Shown piece after piece: positions 1 to 9,361 of a DNA stretch of 64,000 nucleotides (positions are counted from its first letter, which is position 1; each line of letters opens with the position of its first letter). The translations under genes and the position numbers were made by a program. Origin of the DNA: Peribacillus glennii (GTDB lineage: Bacteria > Bacillota > Bacilli > Bacillales > DSM-1321); contig NZ_QVTD01000001.1 of assembly GCF_003429105.1 (NCBI RefSeq), positions 178,251-242,250 of the forward strand, in the 5' to 3' direction. The notes beneath the pieces were generated by a model, which had not been told where the DNA came from, did not search any database, and was given only the letters and a program-made list of their open reading frames with translations.

Positions 1-1
1 A

Positions 2-1072
2 TTTTTGGGATATAAGGATAGCACTGTTCAAGGTTACCGTTTTTTTTCCGAGGCTGTACAAGTCGATGTGCTGAAATCGGAAACTTCCTTTCCCAGTTTC
101 GGCCCTTACGACAAAACGCAAACAGTGAACCTCAAGGTATATAATAATTATTTCGGGTCTTCTGACACAGAAGGATTCGGAGCTTGGCCCAGAGGTGTGG
201 GAAGTCATACCTATGTGATACAAAGGCCATATGCTAACATTGAAATCGTCGGAAATATCTTTGATAACATGGCACTGACTGGAATAAGAGCGTATGGCTG
301 GAACAATGTAGAGATAAAGTCCAATAAGTTTATAAAGAATAAAAAGGCAATCGTGATTGACACACCTGCTATCGGCAATAATACGGAAGATGTCAATGAC
401 ATACAAACAAACAAATCGGAAGCCGCTGAAAAGTTCACCATTGAAAATAATGAATTTGATGCAACCATACTTGGTTCAATCAATGTAAAAGGGCAAAGTA
501 CAGGACTTATTTCGGACGTAAAAATTCTCAACAACAAATTCCTTAATAGTTCCCTGGAAAACTTTATAATAAAAAATAGCCATACAGAAAATATAGAAAC
601 GGACGTTAAGTATTATCAAATTATTAGTTTAGACTATGAGGATTACGCAAGGGCCGCAAAGGTTGCAAAAGAAATTCAACTGAAAGAAAACTTGGAAGCC
701 AACGTTCAAGAACAAGATAAAAAAGATACCGTATACAAAATTAAAACAGCGGTCTTCAAGAACAAAAAAGAAGCCGGCATTGCGGAGAAAAAATTAGAAA
801 AAATCGGAAATGTGAAAGCTACGATAAAAAAGAATTACAATAAAAGATACTATTTAGAAACGGCAGAAATAAAAGGCAAAGAGAAAACAACCACCCTATA
901 CAACAAAATAAAAAAGGAAACAAAATGGACATTGTACAGAGTGGATACAAAAAAACAAATTACTTACTATAAAATAATAGTAAAGCCTTTTACTAGTGTA
1001 TCAGAAGCAAAAAAGAGATATGAAAACCTAAGGAAATATGGATTGACACTGGAAAAAGCAGAAATGGAATAA
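2..1072 (+). CDS. Right-handed beta-helix surface protein, 5' partial
   Basis: The reading frame is open to the window edge, so the N-terminus is missing; an internal TTG at 5 is not a convincing start. Roughly residues 40-200 contain recurring N-N-x-F/I segments (KVYNNYF, IVGNIF, IKSNKF, IENNEF, ILNNKF), the pattern of pectate-lyase-like parallel beta-helix (PbH1) proteins. The C-terminal 120 residues are lysine-rich with two repeats resembling SPOR-type domains (TVYKIKTAVFKNKKEA; ITYYKIIVKPFTSVSEA), which would bind peptidoglycan. I infer a cell-wall or spore-associated polysaccharide-binding or -cleaving protein; no catalytic residues can be assigned. A strong terminator follows 8 nt after the stop. 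Confidence 0.7.
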   Translation, partial: FLGYKDSTVQGYRFFSEAVQVDVLKSETSFPSFGPYDKTQTVNLKVYNNYFGSSDTEGFGAWPRGVGSHTYVIQRPYANIEIVGNIFDNMALTGIRAYGWNNVEIKSNKFIKNKKAIVIDTPAIGNNTEDVNDIQTNKSEAAEKFTIENNEFDATILGSINVKGQSTGLISDVKILNNKFLNSSLENFIIKNSHTENIETDVKYYQIISLDYEDYARAAKVAKEIQLKENLEANVQEQDKKDTVYKIKTAVFKNKKEAGIAEKKLEKIGNVKATIKKNYNKRYYLETAEIKGKEKTTTLYNKIKKETKWTLYRVDTKKQITYYKIIVKPFTSVSEAKKRYENLRKYGLTLEKAEME

Positions 1073-1079
1073 CAAGTAT

Positions 1080-1116
1080 CCACGAATCTTTCATGATTCG
1101 TGGATTTTTATTTTTT
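1080..1116 (+). terminator. Rho-independent terminator
   Basis: A 9-bp perfect stem (CCACGAATC / GATTCGTGG) with a 6-nt loop is followed by a T-rich tail. It ends transcription of the beta-helix gene. Confidence 0.9.
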
Positions 1117-1599
1117 GCCATTTTATGCATGTGCCTAATTCACTTCAGTTAAGTACGATTCATCCAAAAAATGTTAATTACCCAAAATAACAAGCAGTGA
1201 GCAACAGTTTTTACCCATCAAGCTAAACCCTTACAGAAGGCATACATAACCTTAACGAAACCTTGAACAAAATCTATATATATAAACCTCATGACTATAC
1301 AACGCTAACACCTCTTTTCATGTCATAAAAAGAGTACGCCTGTTTATTAAATTCCAATAGTATCTGGATTTTATTATTCCGCATGCATGAATACACAGCT
1401 TGTTCATGGCAGCAATGAAGAGAATCAGTGTCGTACGAATGTAGATTTAGGATACGAAGCAGCTGAAGTTTGAAACGGAAGTCCAAAAAAGTAATGGAGT
1501 TCTACATATAGATAGGACGGGTTGCGAATTGAATCAGTAAATGTAAGTCATTTGGGACTCCATGCAAAAATACCACAAAAGGCGGTTCGTTCAAATGGC
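1117..1599. other. Intergenic, no supported gene
   Basis: About 480 bases of AT-rich sequence. The only ORF here, about 60 codons on the minus strand at 1295-1486, has no ribosome binding site and an unremarkable composition. I see no repeat or structured RNA. Confidence 0.5.
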
Positions 1600-1725
1600 T
1601 TACAGCATTTTATCCATTAGTTTTCTTACCAATGCAAAGAAAAAAACTCCCCCGAAGCAGATAAATATTCCAACGCCCGATCCAATCAAAAAGTTGAATA
1701 CAAACCACGATGTATTGTGCTCCAT
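1600..1725 (-). CDS. Small single-pass membrane protein, 41 aa
   Basis: ATG at 1725 is preceded by a strong Shine-Dalgarno (GGAGGGAA) at 6-8 nt. The product starts MEHNTSW and has one hydrophobic helix rich in glycine and phenylalanine, then a short basic tail (VRKLMDKML). It lies 59 nt downstream of the 158-aa membrane protein gene on the same strand, so the two probably form an operon. The family is not recognised; the call rests on the ribosome binding site and a clean transmembrane-plus-tail composition. Confidence 0.6.
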   Translation of the reverse strand: MEHNTSWFVFNFLIGSGVGIFICFGGVFFFALVRKLMDKML

Positions 1726-1784
1726 AAAAGAGTTCCCTCCTTGTTAAAAACCTTAATTATAAAAGCGGCCTGTTTTAAACAGCC

Positions 1785-2261
1785 TTACGTACTATTTATA
1801 AACCTCTCTACTATTTTTTTGATCATCACTCCCAATGCCAACCCTATTGGCAGGGATAACATAGGCAGCCACATAGGACCCAATAAGACTCCAAACACTT
1901 TTAAACATGGGGAATAAATCAGGCCCAAGGTAACAAAATATGCTCCGAAAACAAAGGGCAGAAATGAATACCGGTCTTTCCCGCCACCAGCATCTTTATA
2001 TGCATCCCAGATTGCAAACATATAAATACAAGGATAAAACATAAGCCATTGGTAGTTGGTTTGTTCTATCGATTCACGTATTTTTCGGTTAAAACTTAAA
2101 ATAATGATTTGATTGAAATTGGCTTGGACATTGACTAAAATCTCTAATGCGATAAAAAGGAACCCTTTGAAGAGCTTTCCATTTAAGAGTTGGCCAAAGC
2201 CAGGTAACGCTATACTCCAAAAAACTTTCTCTGCAACTTCATGCCGATTTGCATGTTTCAT
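1785..2261 (-). CDS. Conserved multi-pass membrane protein, 158 aa
   Basis: It has about four hydrophobic segments. The N-terminus contains SIALPGFGQLLNGKLFKGF, the P-G-x-G-Q-x-x-N/Y-G-x-x-x-K-G pattern of TM2-like and DUF5683-like membrane proteins of Bacillaceae. An amphipathic stretch around residues 50-65 and a polar DAYKDAGGGKDRYSF loop separate the membrane segments. The ribosome binding site before ATG 2261 is weak. It is probably cotranscribed with the 41-aa membrane protein downstream. Function is unknown. Confidence 0.6.
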   Translation of the reverse strand: MKHANRHEVAEKVFWSIALPGFGQLLNGKLFKGFLFIALEILVNVQANFNQIIILSFNRKIRESIEQTNYQWLMFYPCIYMFAIWDAYKDAGGGKDRYSFLPFVFGAYFVTLGLIYSPCLKVFGVLLGPMWLPMLSLPIGLALGVMIKKIVERFINST

Positions 2262-2609
2262 AATAATGTCTATTTACCTGAACGAAGACTGCAGCAGGCC
2301 CAATTGATTATCCCTGAAACTTTGAATGTATGATTGCATAAAGAATTACCTCCATTGTTTTTAGCGCCACTCCAGAGTTGGCAAAACGGTAATTCTAGTT
2401 TAACCAAAATTCAAGCGAGATATTTTATTTTTTCAGTGCGGTCTTCACTTTAAGTCATTTGGGTATAAAACCTTACTGAAATGGCAACACTCCATTATTA
2501 GAAAACTCACCGATTGCAAGCATTTGTAACGGTAAGACAAAGACCAACCGGCTTCGGCCAGGGTAAAGAAAGTTTATGCAATTTTTTGCCCGCCAAAAAA
2601 AAATGGGAG
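2262..2609. other. Intergenic between divergent genes
   Basis: About 350 bases with no convincing ORF or RNA structure. It should hold the divergent promoters of the membrane-protein pair and the DUF3231 gene. The DUF3231 reading frame is open back to 2514, but that stretch has no ribosome binding site and does not look like protein. Confidence 0.4.
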
Positions 2610-3167
2610 ATGGAAGCCTTGTCAAATATTTTTGAAGCCCTGATGCATACCCTTAAAACGGCTATGGACAATGAACCTCAATCAAGATTGCATACAGGAG
2701 AAGTGATGATCTGCTGGCTATACTACACCGCCATGACCGAAGCCCTTCATTACGAAGAAGATGCGCTTAACATGACAACAGACGATGAAGTGATAGAAAT
2801 GTTAAAAGATGCGATCAAAACTTGCGGTTCACAAGCCAGTAGACTTGAACAATTTTTAACGAAAGAAGGGGTTCCCCTTCCTACAATGCCAGCCAGCAAG
2901 CCAAAAAGCGATCCTGAGGAGGTCCCTCTTGGTGTAAAGCTAACCGACAATGAAATAGCAAACGGCGTTTCAGTTAAGATCGCTTATATGAATGTACAAT
3001 GTGCAACGGCACAATCACAATCGGTAAGAACAGATGTCGGATACATGTTCATGGAATTCCAGGCAGAGTTACTTATCTTTGGGGCTATTTTAAAACCGTT
3101 AATGAAGAAAAGAGGATGGCTGCGAGTCCCGCCATATTACTATCCTCCTGGTTCACCGGATAATTAA
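2610..3167 (+). CDS. DUF3231 family protein
   Basis: A four-helix-bundle-type protein of about 185 residues related to one half of the DUF3231 proteins of spore formers. Seen: LHTGEVMICWLYYTAMTEAL, a middle segment with EGVPLPTMPASKP and DPEEVPLGVKLTDNEIAN, and a C-terminal region ending RGWLRVPPYYYPPG, all family hallmarks. DUF3231 proteins usually carry two such halves (about 330 aa); this is a single-unit version. Start choice: ATG 2610 sits on top of the GGGAG motif, whereas TTG 2619 is 9 nt from it, so 2619 may be the real start. Biochemical function is unknown. Confidence 0.75.
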   Translation: MEALSNIFEALMHTLKTAMDNEPQSRLHTGEVMICWLYYTAMTEALHYEEDALNMTTDDEVIEMLKDAIKTCGSQASRLEQFLTKEGVPLPTMPASKPKSDPEEVPLGVKLTDNEIANGVSVKIAYMNVQCATAQSQSVRTDVGYMFMEFQAELLIFGAILKPLMKKRGWLRVPPYYYPPGSPDN

Positions 3168-3292
3168 ATTATCCGGTATTTTTCATTAAAAAATTGTGCC
3201 ATTAACATACTCACGCATTTGATATATACTAATCCCCAAAATATAAGATGGATTTCATTTGACACTAAAGTCAACCCGTTATAACAAACTTC

Positions 3293-3496
3293 TTACCAAA
3301 AAAAGTTCTCATAAACCCAGTTGGCACCAAAAGTGACAATACCGAGAACAATATTGGACCATCCTGCAAAACGTGCCCATTTTAATTCTCTTTTCATTTT
3401 TGCCACCCTATATGTGCCCGTATCATAGCGTAATAGAAAAATTCCGCTTAAAATAAAAGTACCGACAAGGTAATTTATATAACCGATTTGAGCCAA
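3293..3496 (-). CDS. Small membrane protein of the ger operon (CLC_0170-like)
   Basis: A 67-aa protein with two hydrophobic helices (residues about 8-22 and 45-60) around a basic loop (YRVAKMKRELKW). It is the last gene of the minus-strand gerXA-gerXB-gerXC transcription unit, 35 nt after gerXC. Small two-helix proteins of this kind (CLC_0170 type) are often encoded next to germinant receptor genes; the assignment to that family is from memory of the pattern. It may associate with the receptor in the spore inner membrane (inference). Confidence 0.6.
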   Translation of the reverse strand: MAQIGYINYLVGTFILSGIFLLRYDTGTYRVAKMKRELKWARFAGWSNIVLGIVTFGANWVYENFFW

Positions 3497-3531
3497 TGCC
3501 CATCCTTCCTTCCTAAGTACTAAACCAAGAT

Positions 3532-4761
3532 TTACTTTGACTTCATGCCTACCAGTCTTATATTTGTTTTACAGTCCACCTGTACCGTCATATTTTTGTA
3601 TTGTTCATGCCAATCCTCCAATTTCCTCACCTTGCTTTTCCAATATTCTGGATGCTTGGCACGGAAGTGGTCCCCAAAACCGTATATATCGGATTCGTCT
3701 TTTTGGGTTTTCTTGATTAGCTGTTTTACTTTTTTCTCAACTCCCTTGCTAAATTTGCCTTCGACAGAGTTAATAGCCTTTGGATTTAGAGGTTTTTTGG
3801 CGTTTTTATCTACTTCATTTTCTGAAATCATAGCCTCGTAATGGAGAATAATCCGAACATGGGGACGGCCATTCTTTAAAGAGGTTTTTATTTTAGCGTC
3901 TCTTTTCATCGCCCTGACAAGGAGAAATCCGTCTATTTCAGGTGAGTCCACAAAAGTTCCATAGCCTCCTCTTTCCTCCCCAATAATACCCATGAACAGT
4001 CCAATTTCCAAAGGGTTGGTTGTGCCGATCATCTTATTCCCCTTGAAATAGGCCAACCCTTTAATTTGCACGTTTTCTTTATTCTTTATATCTAAATAAG
4101 GTAAAAAGGCGTCCTGGGCATTGCTCGATAGGATTGACCAGAATTTACCAATAAAATCACTCGGAAATTTCCCAAGATCAATCGCATCGTCCAATACTGT
4201 CGAAAGATAGAGAGCTGGGACCCTTTCCAGCTTTGGTGCCATTTGCATAAATCTGTCCGCCTTGCCTTTACTTACAACCATCCATGCGGTTCTTCGTATT
4301 TCCGGGTTTCGCTTAAGATAATCCGTGAATCGGTTGACTCCTATACGGGCTATTTCTTCGCTTACGACTATCACGCGCAAATGGCCAAGAAAAATCTCGT
4401 CTGCCACTTCCTGCTGTAAATTCAGCATCGCCTCGTCAATTGTATGACCAGTTACACTGACTACCCAAACGGGCGATTGCTCTGAACCTCCGCCTCCGCC
4501 TGTTTCCGGTCCAAGCGGAATCCTTCCGGGCAATGCTATTTGGGCACTTAAGCGAATGACAGGCTGATCGGCGAGATCTGACATTTTCCCTTTATGTGCT
4601 ATTTTTATTTCTTCTTTTTCGCCCACTGCTTTATCTATCGAAATCGCCAAAACAACTGCCCGTTCATCTATTTCATCACTGTCCCAACACCCTGTCAAAA
4701 CGATGCATATCATTACGGAAGTAAAAAAAAGTAACAACTGTCTACATGTTGGTAGGAGCAC
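3532..4761 (-). CDS. Ger(x)C family germinant receptor lipoprotein (C subunit)
   Basis: A 409-aa lipoprotein with signal peptide and lipobox LTGC (Cys about 25) followed by WDSDEIDERA, the standard GerAC start. The rest contains family segments such as DYLKRNPEIRRTAWM and the C-terminal GVEKKVKQLIKKTQ ... FGDHFRAKHPEYWK. It is the C subunit of a GerA-type nutrient receptor in the spore inner membrane. Its start overlaps the end of the permease gene by 20 nt, indicating translational coupling. Full family length, no defects seen. Confidence 0.95.
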   Translation of the reverse strand: MLLPTCRQLLLFFTSVMICIVLTGCWDSDEIDERAVVLAISIDKAVGEKEEIKIAHKGKMSDLADQPVIRLSAQIALPGRIPLGPETGGGGGSEQSPVWVVSVTGHTIDEAMLNLQQEVADEIFLGHLRVIVVSEEIARIGVNRFTDYLKRNPEIRRTAWMVVSKGKADRFMQMAPKLERVPALYLSTVLDDAIDLGKFPSDFIGKFWSILSSNAQDAFLPYLDIKNKENVQIKGLAYFKGNKMIGTTNPLEIGLFMGIIGEERGGYGTFVDSPEIDGFLLVRAMKRDAKIKTSLKNGRPHVRIILHYEAMISENEVDKNAKKPLNPKAINSVEGKFSKGVEKKVKQLIKKTQKDESDIYGFGDHFRAKHPEYWKSKVRKLEDWHEQYKNMTVQVDCKTNIRLVGMKSK

Positions 4762-5851
4762 TCCTCTTCCCCCTCTTGTTGCGTATTAAATCAATTGCAA
4801 GGAGTATACATGGATAACCGATCGTGACAATCAACCCAAATCTGCCAACAAATTCTATAACTTTGTACATCTGGAGCAAGTTTCCTGGAAGCATGGACAA
4901 AACAAAAATAATCGGCAGCAGGGAAAAAGAAAATATCTTATGATCCCTTAACCGAAACAGTCCACTCAATGCATGGCAGATAAAGGTATATCCCGAAAGC
5001 AGAGTAGTGAAAACCGCTGTGACCCAAACGGTTAAGAAAACAACATCCATTCTTTGGAGCAAATCGCCCGGCAAAGTAGTGGTTCTCGCCAATTCCAATG
5101 TCGGCCAGAGCAGTTTTTTCGTTTCTTCAGCCCCAAATACAGCCACACTTGCCACGACAAGCATTAATAAAATGCCGCCTGCAATCAATAGACCTGTCAT
5201 TCCTGTCCTCATGGCCCGTTTTGGATTTAACATCAACGGGATGATAATTGTCAGAACAAATGACCATTGGCATAGCGATGCTATCGTTAAAGATCCCTTA
5301 AACATATCGCCGATGTCATTTCCGAGTAACGGCTGCAAATATAGGGCGTTGGCATTTTGCAGGGACAAAACTACTATAATGACTACTGGCGATATTATGA
5401 CAGGGAGATAAAAAGTATGGATATAAGCGAAAGTATTTAAATCATTTCGTGACGTGATAGCGGCTAATAAGAGCATAACAAGAACTGTCACTTCTATTGG
5501 TGTTTCCCTCAAAATAGCTGTAGTAACGACGGCACCAAATTCCCTTGATCCTAATGCAGTTAATAGTGCAAAGAAGAGAATAACAAATATGTTACAAAAC
5601 CTTCCAAGCCACTTTCCAAGAATTTCTTCACTATAACCAAAAATAGTCTTATTTGGGTGCCTCATTCCCAGCACGGTTATGATAAATAGCGCAAAAAGTG
5701 AGATGGCAATGCCTATTAATGTAACAATGGGTGCTGCAGTATTCCCAGCCCTGACAGCAAAAAGCGGGAGTGGAAGAACACCTACGCCAATAATTGAACT
5801 GATCACAATCGAAGCCGTTTGTATGTCTGTTATTTTTTTGGGAGTATCCAT
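4742..5851 (-). CDS. GerAB/Spore permease family germination protein (B subunit)
   Basis: A 369-aa integral membrane protein with about ten transmembrane segments, of the APC-superfamily spore permease type. The N-terminus contains SSIIGVGVLPLP, the G-x-G-x-L-x-x-P motif of the first helix that in GerAB forms part of the ligand site. It lies between the A and C subunits in the usual order. Role: nutrient germinant recognition in the spore inner membrane. The ligand cannot be predicted from the sequence. Confidence 0.95.
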   Translation of the reverse strand: MDTPKKITDIQTASIVISSIIGVGVLPLPLFAVRAGNTAAPIVTLIGIAISLFALFIITVLGMRHPNKTIFGYSEEILGKWLGRFCNIFVILFFALLTALGSREFGAVVTTAILRETPIEVTVLVMLLLAAITSRNDLNTFAYIHTFYLPVIISPVVIIVVLSLQNANALYLQPLLGNDIGDMFKGSLTIASLCQWSFVLTIIIPLMLNPKRAMRTGMTGLLIAGGILLMLVVASVAVFGAEETKKLLWPTLELARTTTLPGDLLQRMDVVFLTVWVTAVFTTLLSGYTFICHALSGLFRLRDHKIFSFSLLPIIFVLSMLPGNLLQMYKVIEFVGRFGLIVTIGYPCILLAIDLIRNKRGKRSAPTNM

Positions 5852-5869
5852 TGTGATATCCTCCTAATG

Positions 5870-7480
5870 TTAATTACTGTCGTCAAATGGGCCTGGAACA
5901 CGTCTGCGATCCCTTAAATCTTGTGTTTTTGCTCCCACACGGTCTATGTCTTGTGGTTGTAAAAACCTCGGCCTGCTCTTCATCTTCCAAAGAGGACTTC
6001 GGACTACTACATCCTTCATCCCTTCCTTATCAGGGGGGGAAACAGGACTCATATATGGTACTCCAAATGATTTTAACGATAGCATATGATTAAAAATCAA
6101 AATGGCGCCGATAACCACACCATACAAACCAAATGTACCTGCCAATATCAAGATAGGAAATCTAAGCATCCTGAGTGCAAATGCAGCCGTATATACGGGA
6201 GTAGCAAACGACCCAATTGTCGCGATGGCGATAACGACGACGGTAACCGGGCTTGCAAACCCTGCTTCAACCGCAGCTTGTCCAATAATGAGAACACCGA
6301 CTATCGATAGAGCCCCGCCTACTTGCTGGGGCAAACGAACAGTTGCTTCCCGCAAAATCTCCATGGCCACTTCTATTACCAGCACTTCTATTACAGCCGG
6401 AAAAGGCACCCCAGCCCGTCCTCCTGAAACAGCTACAGCAAATTCCGTCGGCAAAAGTTCCGGGTTGAAAGCAATAAAAGATACATACATGGAAGGAAAA
6501 ATCAACGAAAACACAAGGGCCAGAATGCGGATCATCCTTATAAAGTTGCCCATCAAAAACCGATTTGTATAGTCTTCAGTGGTTTGATAAAACTGGTTAA
6601 AAACGGTGGGCAAAATAAGAGCAAATGGAGAGCCTTGGGTTAAAATGGCTACCCTTCCTTCGATTAGGTTGCCTACAGTTCTGTCAGGTCTCTCTGTAGT
6701 TTGAATCTGCGGAAAGGGAGAATAAGGATTATCCTCGATAAACTGTTCAATAATCCCCGAATCTAAAACAGAATCAAATTCAATCTTAGAAAGTCGATCT
6801 TCGACTTCCTTTATAAGTTCAGGATCGGTTACGCTCTTTATGTAACATACCGCTACTTTCGTTTTAGTAAATTTACCAATCTTCATCGTTTTAATCACAA
6901 GATCGGAAGTAGGCAGCCGATATCGCAAAAGACCTATGTTGGTGCCTAATTGTTCAATAAATCCTTCTCTTGGCCCAAGAACAACCAGCTCGGTACGTGG
7001 TTCGTCAATACTTCTTTCCTTCAATTTACGGGTACCTATTTTTAACCCGGAATTTACGCCATCAATCAACATAATAGTGTCACCCTGAAAGAGACCTTCG
7101 ATCAAAACCTCCCAATCTGTAATGGTTTTAACCTTACTTTGATAAAGAACCTCCTTGATCATGACTTCAACCAAATTAGATATATCAGGCGGGTTTTTCT
7201 CAATATGTTCTGGGGGATACATTAATGGCTTAAGAATATCCGTATTAATTTCAGATGGATTGGCATGTTCGGAAAAATAACACAAGAAAGCAGAAAAATT
7301 TCCGAAGATCCGAAAATGACGAAAAACTATATCTTCATTTTGTCCAAGAAACTTTTCCAAATAAGTAACGGAATCTTGTAAGTCATCTCTTAGCGTTATT
7401 GTTTCTTTACCGTTTTGTGCCGCTTTTTGTTCCATGGGTTTTGTCTTCAGTTTTTTTCTGTTTTTCCTAAATAAAAACAA
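5870..7480 (-). CDS. GerA family spore germination protein (A subunit)
   Basis: A 536-aa protein with a soluble N-terminal half and a membrane C-terminal half. Hallmarks include DSVTYLEKFLGQNEDIVFR, IEGLFQGDTIMLIDG, EPRTELVVLGPREGFIEQLGTN, NPYSPFPQIQTTERPD and PHxF-type segments near the first membrane helix. It starts at TTG 7480, with AAAGGTGGT about 7 nt upstream. It is the first gene of the gerXA-XB-XC operon. GerA-type A subunits oligomerise into ion-release channels with the B and C subunits (established knowledge). A sigma-G-like promoter and an inverted repeat lie just upstream. Confidence 0.95.
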   Translation of the reverse strand: MFLFRKNRKKLKTKPMEQKAAQNGKETITLRDDLQDSVTYLEKFLGQNEDIVFRHFRIFGNFSAFLCYFSEHANPSEINTDILKPLMYPPEHIEKNPPDISNLVEVMIKEVLYQSKVKTITDWEVLIEGLFQGDTIMLIDGVNSGLKIGTRKLKERSIDEPRTELVVLGPREGFIEQLGTNIGLLRYRLPTSDLVIKTMKIGKFTKTKVAVCYIKSVTDPELIKEVEDRLSKIEFDSVLDSGIIEQFIEDNPYSPFPQIQTTERPDRTVGNLIEGRVAILTQGSPFALILPTVFNQFYQTTEDYTNRFLMGNFIRMIRILALVFSLIFPSMYVSFIAFNPELLPTEFAVAVSGGRAGVPFPAVIEVLVIEVAMEILREATVRLPQQVGGALSIVGVLIIGQAAVEAGFASPVTVVVIAIATIGSFATPVYTAAFALRMLRFPILILAGTFGLYGVVIGAILIFNHMLSLKSFGVPYMSPVSPPDKEGMKDVVVRSPLWKMKSRPRFLQPQDIDRVGAKTQDLRDRRRVPGPFDDSN

Positions 7481-7495
7481 GCCTGCACCACCTTT

Positions 7496-7530
7496 CCATT
7501 AGATATGGAAATATAATGAATATCTAATGG
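7496..7530 (-). repeat. Inverted repeat next to the gerXA Shine-Dalgarno
   Basis: Perfect 11-bp arms (CCATTAGATAT and ATATCTAATGG) are separated by 13 nt. On the mRNA the hairpin would end directly at the ribosome binding site of gerXA, so it could modulate translation or act as an operator. No T-tract follows, so it is not a terminator. Confidence 0.6.
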
Positions 7531-7532
7531 AA

Positions 7533-7561
7533 TAGCATACCTTCTTTTGACTAATTTATTC
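7533..7561 (-). promoter_or_regulatory. Candidate forespore (sigma-G/F) promoter of the ger operon
   Basis: On the minus strand GAATA is followed after 17 nt by TATGCTA. This resembles the sigma-G consensus (GHATR, 17-18 nt, CATWMTA) with five of seven matches in the -10. The position, about 50 nt upstream of the gerXA start, fits forespore expression of germinant receptors. Confidence 0.45.
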
Positions 7562-7842
7562 TGCCTTTCTCTGCCTTTTAAAAAGTTTGAAGGCAGCCAA
7601 AAGTCCTTATGTATCTAGGTTATTTAACTGGGCATATTAATCATAAAAAGGAAAATTTGTTTACCAGGATTACTTTGTTGACATTGATGTTTTTAATTTT
7701 TACCGCCTTCACTTCTTGTTGTTTTACCCATGTATTACAAGACCGTTTACAACCAAAAAAAGCTTGTATAAAAGTGGAAGATGTTAGCTGACTGGGATTT
7801 TTATAATGTACTGCTACTTTTCTAACAAAGGATGATTAACCG

Positions 7843-8409
7843 TTGAATACGATAAACGAAAATCATTTGGTGGAAATGAGAAAAATTGAGGATCAGTTGT
7901 TTTTTTATGACATGAATCATTGGCTCGAATACGAAATATTAACATGGCAATGGTGGATGCTGGCAGTTTTTTTGATTTTACCGTGGATAATATGGTTCTT
8001 GCTTGTTAAAAGGGATAATATCATTCAAGCATTATTATTTGGAATGTTCATTATTATCATTACGAAATTACTTGATGTGGTTGGTTTACAATATGGCGTG
8101 TGGGAGTATCCAATCCAGCTGTTTCCAGTTATTCCACGTGGATTGCCATTTGACATCTCCATGGTTCCCGTAGCCTATATGCTCTTGTATCAGTATTTCA
8201 ACACATGGAAGACCTTTTTCATTGCTCAGGTACTTATGGCATTACTATATGCTTTTATTGGTGAACCCTTTAGCGAGTGGGCGCATGTTGTACAATATAT
8301 GAAATGGCATTATATTTTGTCTTTCTTCTATTACATACTGGTTGGTGCCGGAACAAGGTTTTTGCTTCTCAAGCTTATTTCCATGCAGAAAATCAGCTCT
8401 ATAAATTAG
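7843..8409 (+). CDS. CBO0543 family membrane protein
   Basis: A 188-aa polytopic membrane protein with about five transmembrane segments and a short acidic N-terminus. The central segment YGVWEYPIQLFPVIPRGLPFD, with a proline-rich turn between helices, is typical of the CBO0543 family found in clusters in Bacillus and Clostridium. It starts at TTG 7843; the upstream ribosome binding site (AAAGGATG) is moderate. Two relatives lie in the window, at 8448-8926 (frameshifted) and 17301-17891. Function unknown. Confidence 0.7.
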   Translation: MNTINENHLVEMRKIEDQLFFYDMNHWLEYEILTWQWWMLAVFLILPWIIWFLLVKRDNIIQALLFGMFIIIITKLLDVVGLQYGVWEYPIQLFPVIPRGLPFDISMVPVAYMLLYQYFNTWKTFFIAQVLMALLYAFIGEPFSEWAHVVQYMKWHYILSFFYYILVGAGTRFLLLKLISMQKISSIN

Positions 8410-8447
8410 CACTTCATAAAAAAATCAATTGGAAAGCGAGAGAACAC

Positions 8448-8926
8448 ATGCTATTTTTGATTCCAGCTGTGATTGCTATGAATCTGATTGTGTTTTGCAT
8501 GCCAGAAAAAATAACAAAAATCGAAATGTACACATCAGCCTTATTTGCAACTTTATTCGCTACACTTTAGACCTCTACATGGACACTAAATACCATTTCT
8601 ATTGGTACTTTGATAAAGATATTGATTGGAGGTGGCTGATTGTACTCTTAGGCGGGAAGCCGTCTTTTACTCTGATCTATTTAAATTTCTTTCCTTTTTA
8701 TTCAAAAACTCAAAAAAAAGTGTTATACATCCTTGTATGGTCAATAGTTGTTACGATAATGGAGATCGGTGCAGTTTATATAGGTAAAGTGCTCCATTAT
8801 GATGAATGGAAATTATTGTATTCAGCAGCCTTATACCCGCTCTTGTTATATATCCTCTATCTCAATGGTTTATTTGTCAAAAAACTGCTAAAAGCAGCAA
8901 CAGCAGAAACAGATAAACTTTCTTAA
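8448..8926 (+). pseudogene. CBO0543-like membrane protein, one-base frameshift
   Basis: The frame from ATG 8448 reads MLFLIPAVIAMN ... ALFATLFATL and stops at 8568. The continuation (LDLYMDTKYHFYWYF ... WRWLIVLLGGKPSF ... KLLKAATAETDKLS) is in another frame. Adding one T in the run near 8565 restores a protein of about 159 aa with five membrane segments, a paralogue of the gene directly upstream. Either a real frameshift or a homopolymer sequencing error. Confidence 0.65.
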
Positions 8927-9161
8927 AACCAAGAACGGGTTAGGATGTTTTATTGAGAGGATTTCTCCTCCTATCCTTCACCTTCGATTGAAATTAACCA
9001 ACGCCCTTAGGGGATTTTCATAACTGCAAAGCGATTATGCCGAAACGTAGGTATCGTACATAGCTGCAAAATATAAAAAATATTCTCCTTTTTTAAAATT
9101 TTCTAAATTCCTCCTTGACCGCGGATACTATTAAAGGTAGAGTTATAAAAAAGTGAATATG

Positions 9162-9262
9162 ATTCTTATCCAGAGAGGTGGAGGGACTGGCCCTTTGATG
9201 CCTCAGCAGCAGACTTTATAGTACTGTGCTAAATCCAGAAGCTTAGAGCTGAAGATAAGAAG
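9162..9262 (+). ncRNA. SAM-I (S-box) riboswitch aptamer
   Basis: The conserved S-box core is visible: TTCTTATC, then CAGAGAGGTGGAGGGACTGG, CCCTTTGATGCCTCAGCAGC, and the closing strand GATAAGAA that pairs with the first helix. It sits about 100 nt upstream of a methionine synthase gene and is followed by a terminator, so SAM binding should cause premature termination, as for yxjG and yxjH of B. subtilis. Confidence 0.95.
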
Positions 9263-9284
9263 AGATATGGAACAAGCCGCCAAC

Positions 9285-9319
9285 AACCTCTTCTGCTTCA
9301 AGAAGGGGTTTTATTTTTT
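9285..9319 (+). terminator. Riboswitch-controlled terminator
   Basis: The stem AACCTCTTC / GAAGGGGTT with a short loop is followed by TTTTATTTTTT. It lies between the SAM aptamer and the coding sequence and is the expression platform. Confidence 0.85.
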
Positions 9320-9361
9320 GGCTCACACTTTAGAAAACGAAAAGGAAAGAAGGTATTTGTT

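Noticed and set aside
2514..2609. N-terminal extension of the DUF3231 gene
   Set aside because: The frame is open but has no ribosome binding site, and the family normally starts near the NIFEALMHTL segment.
7609..7791. 60-codon ORF upstream of the CBO0543 gene
   Set aside because: No ribosome binding site at the listed start and no recognisable motif beyond one hydrophobic stretch; it could be chance.
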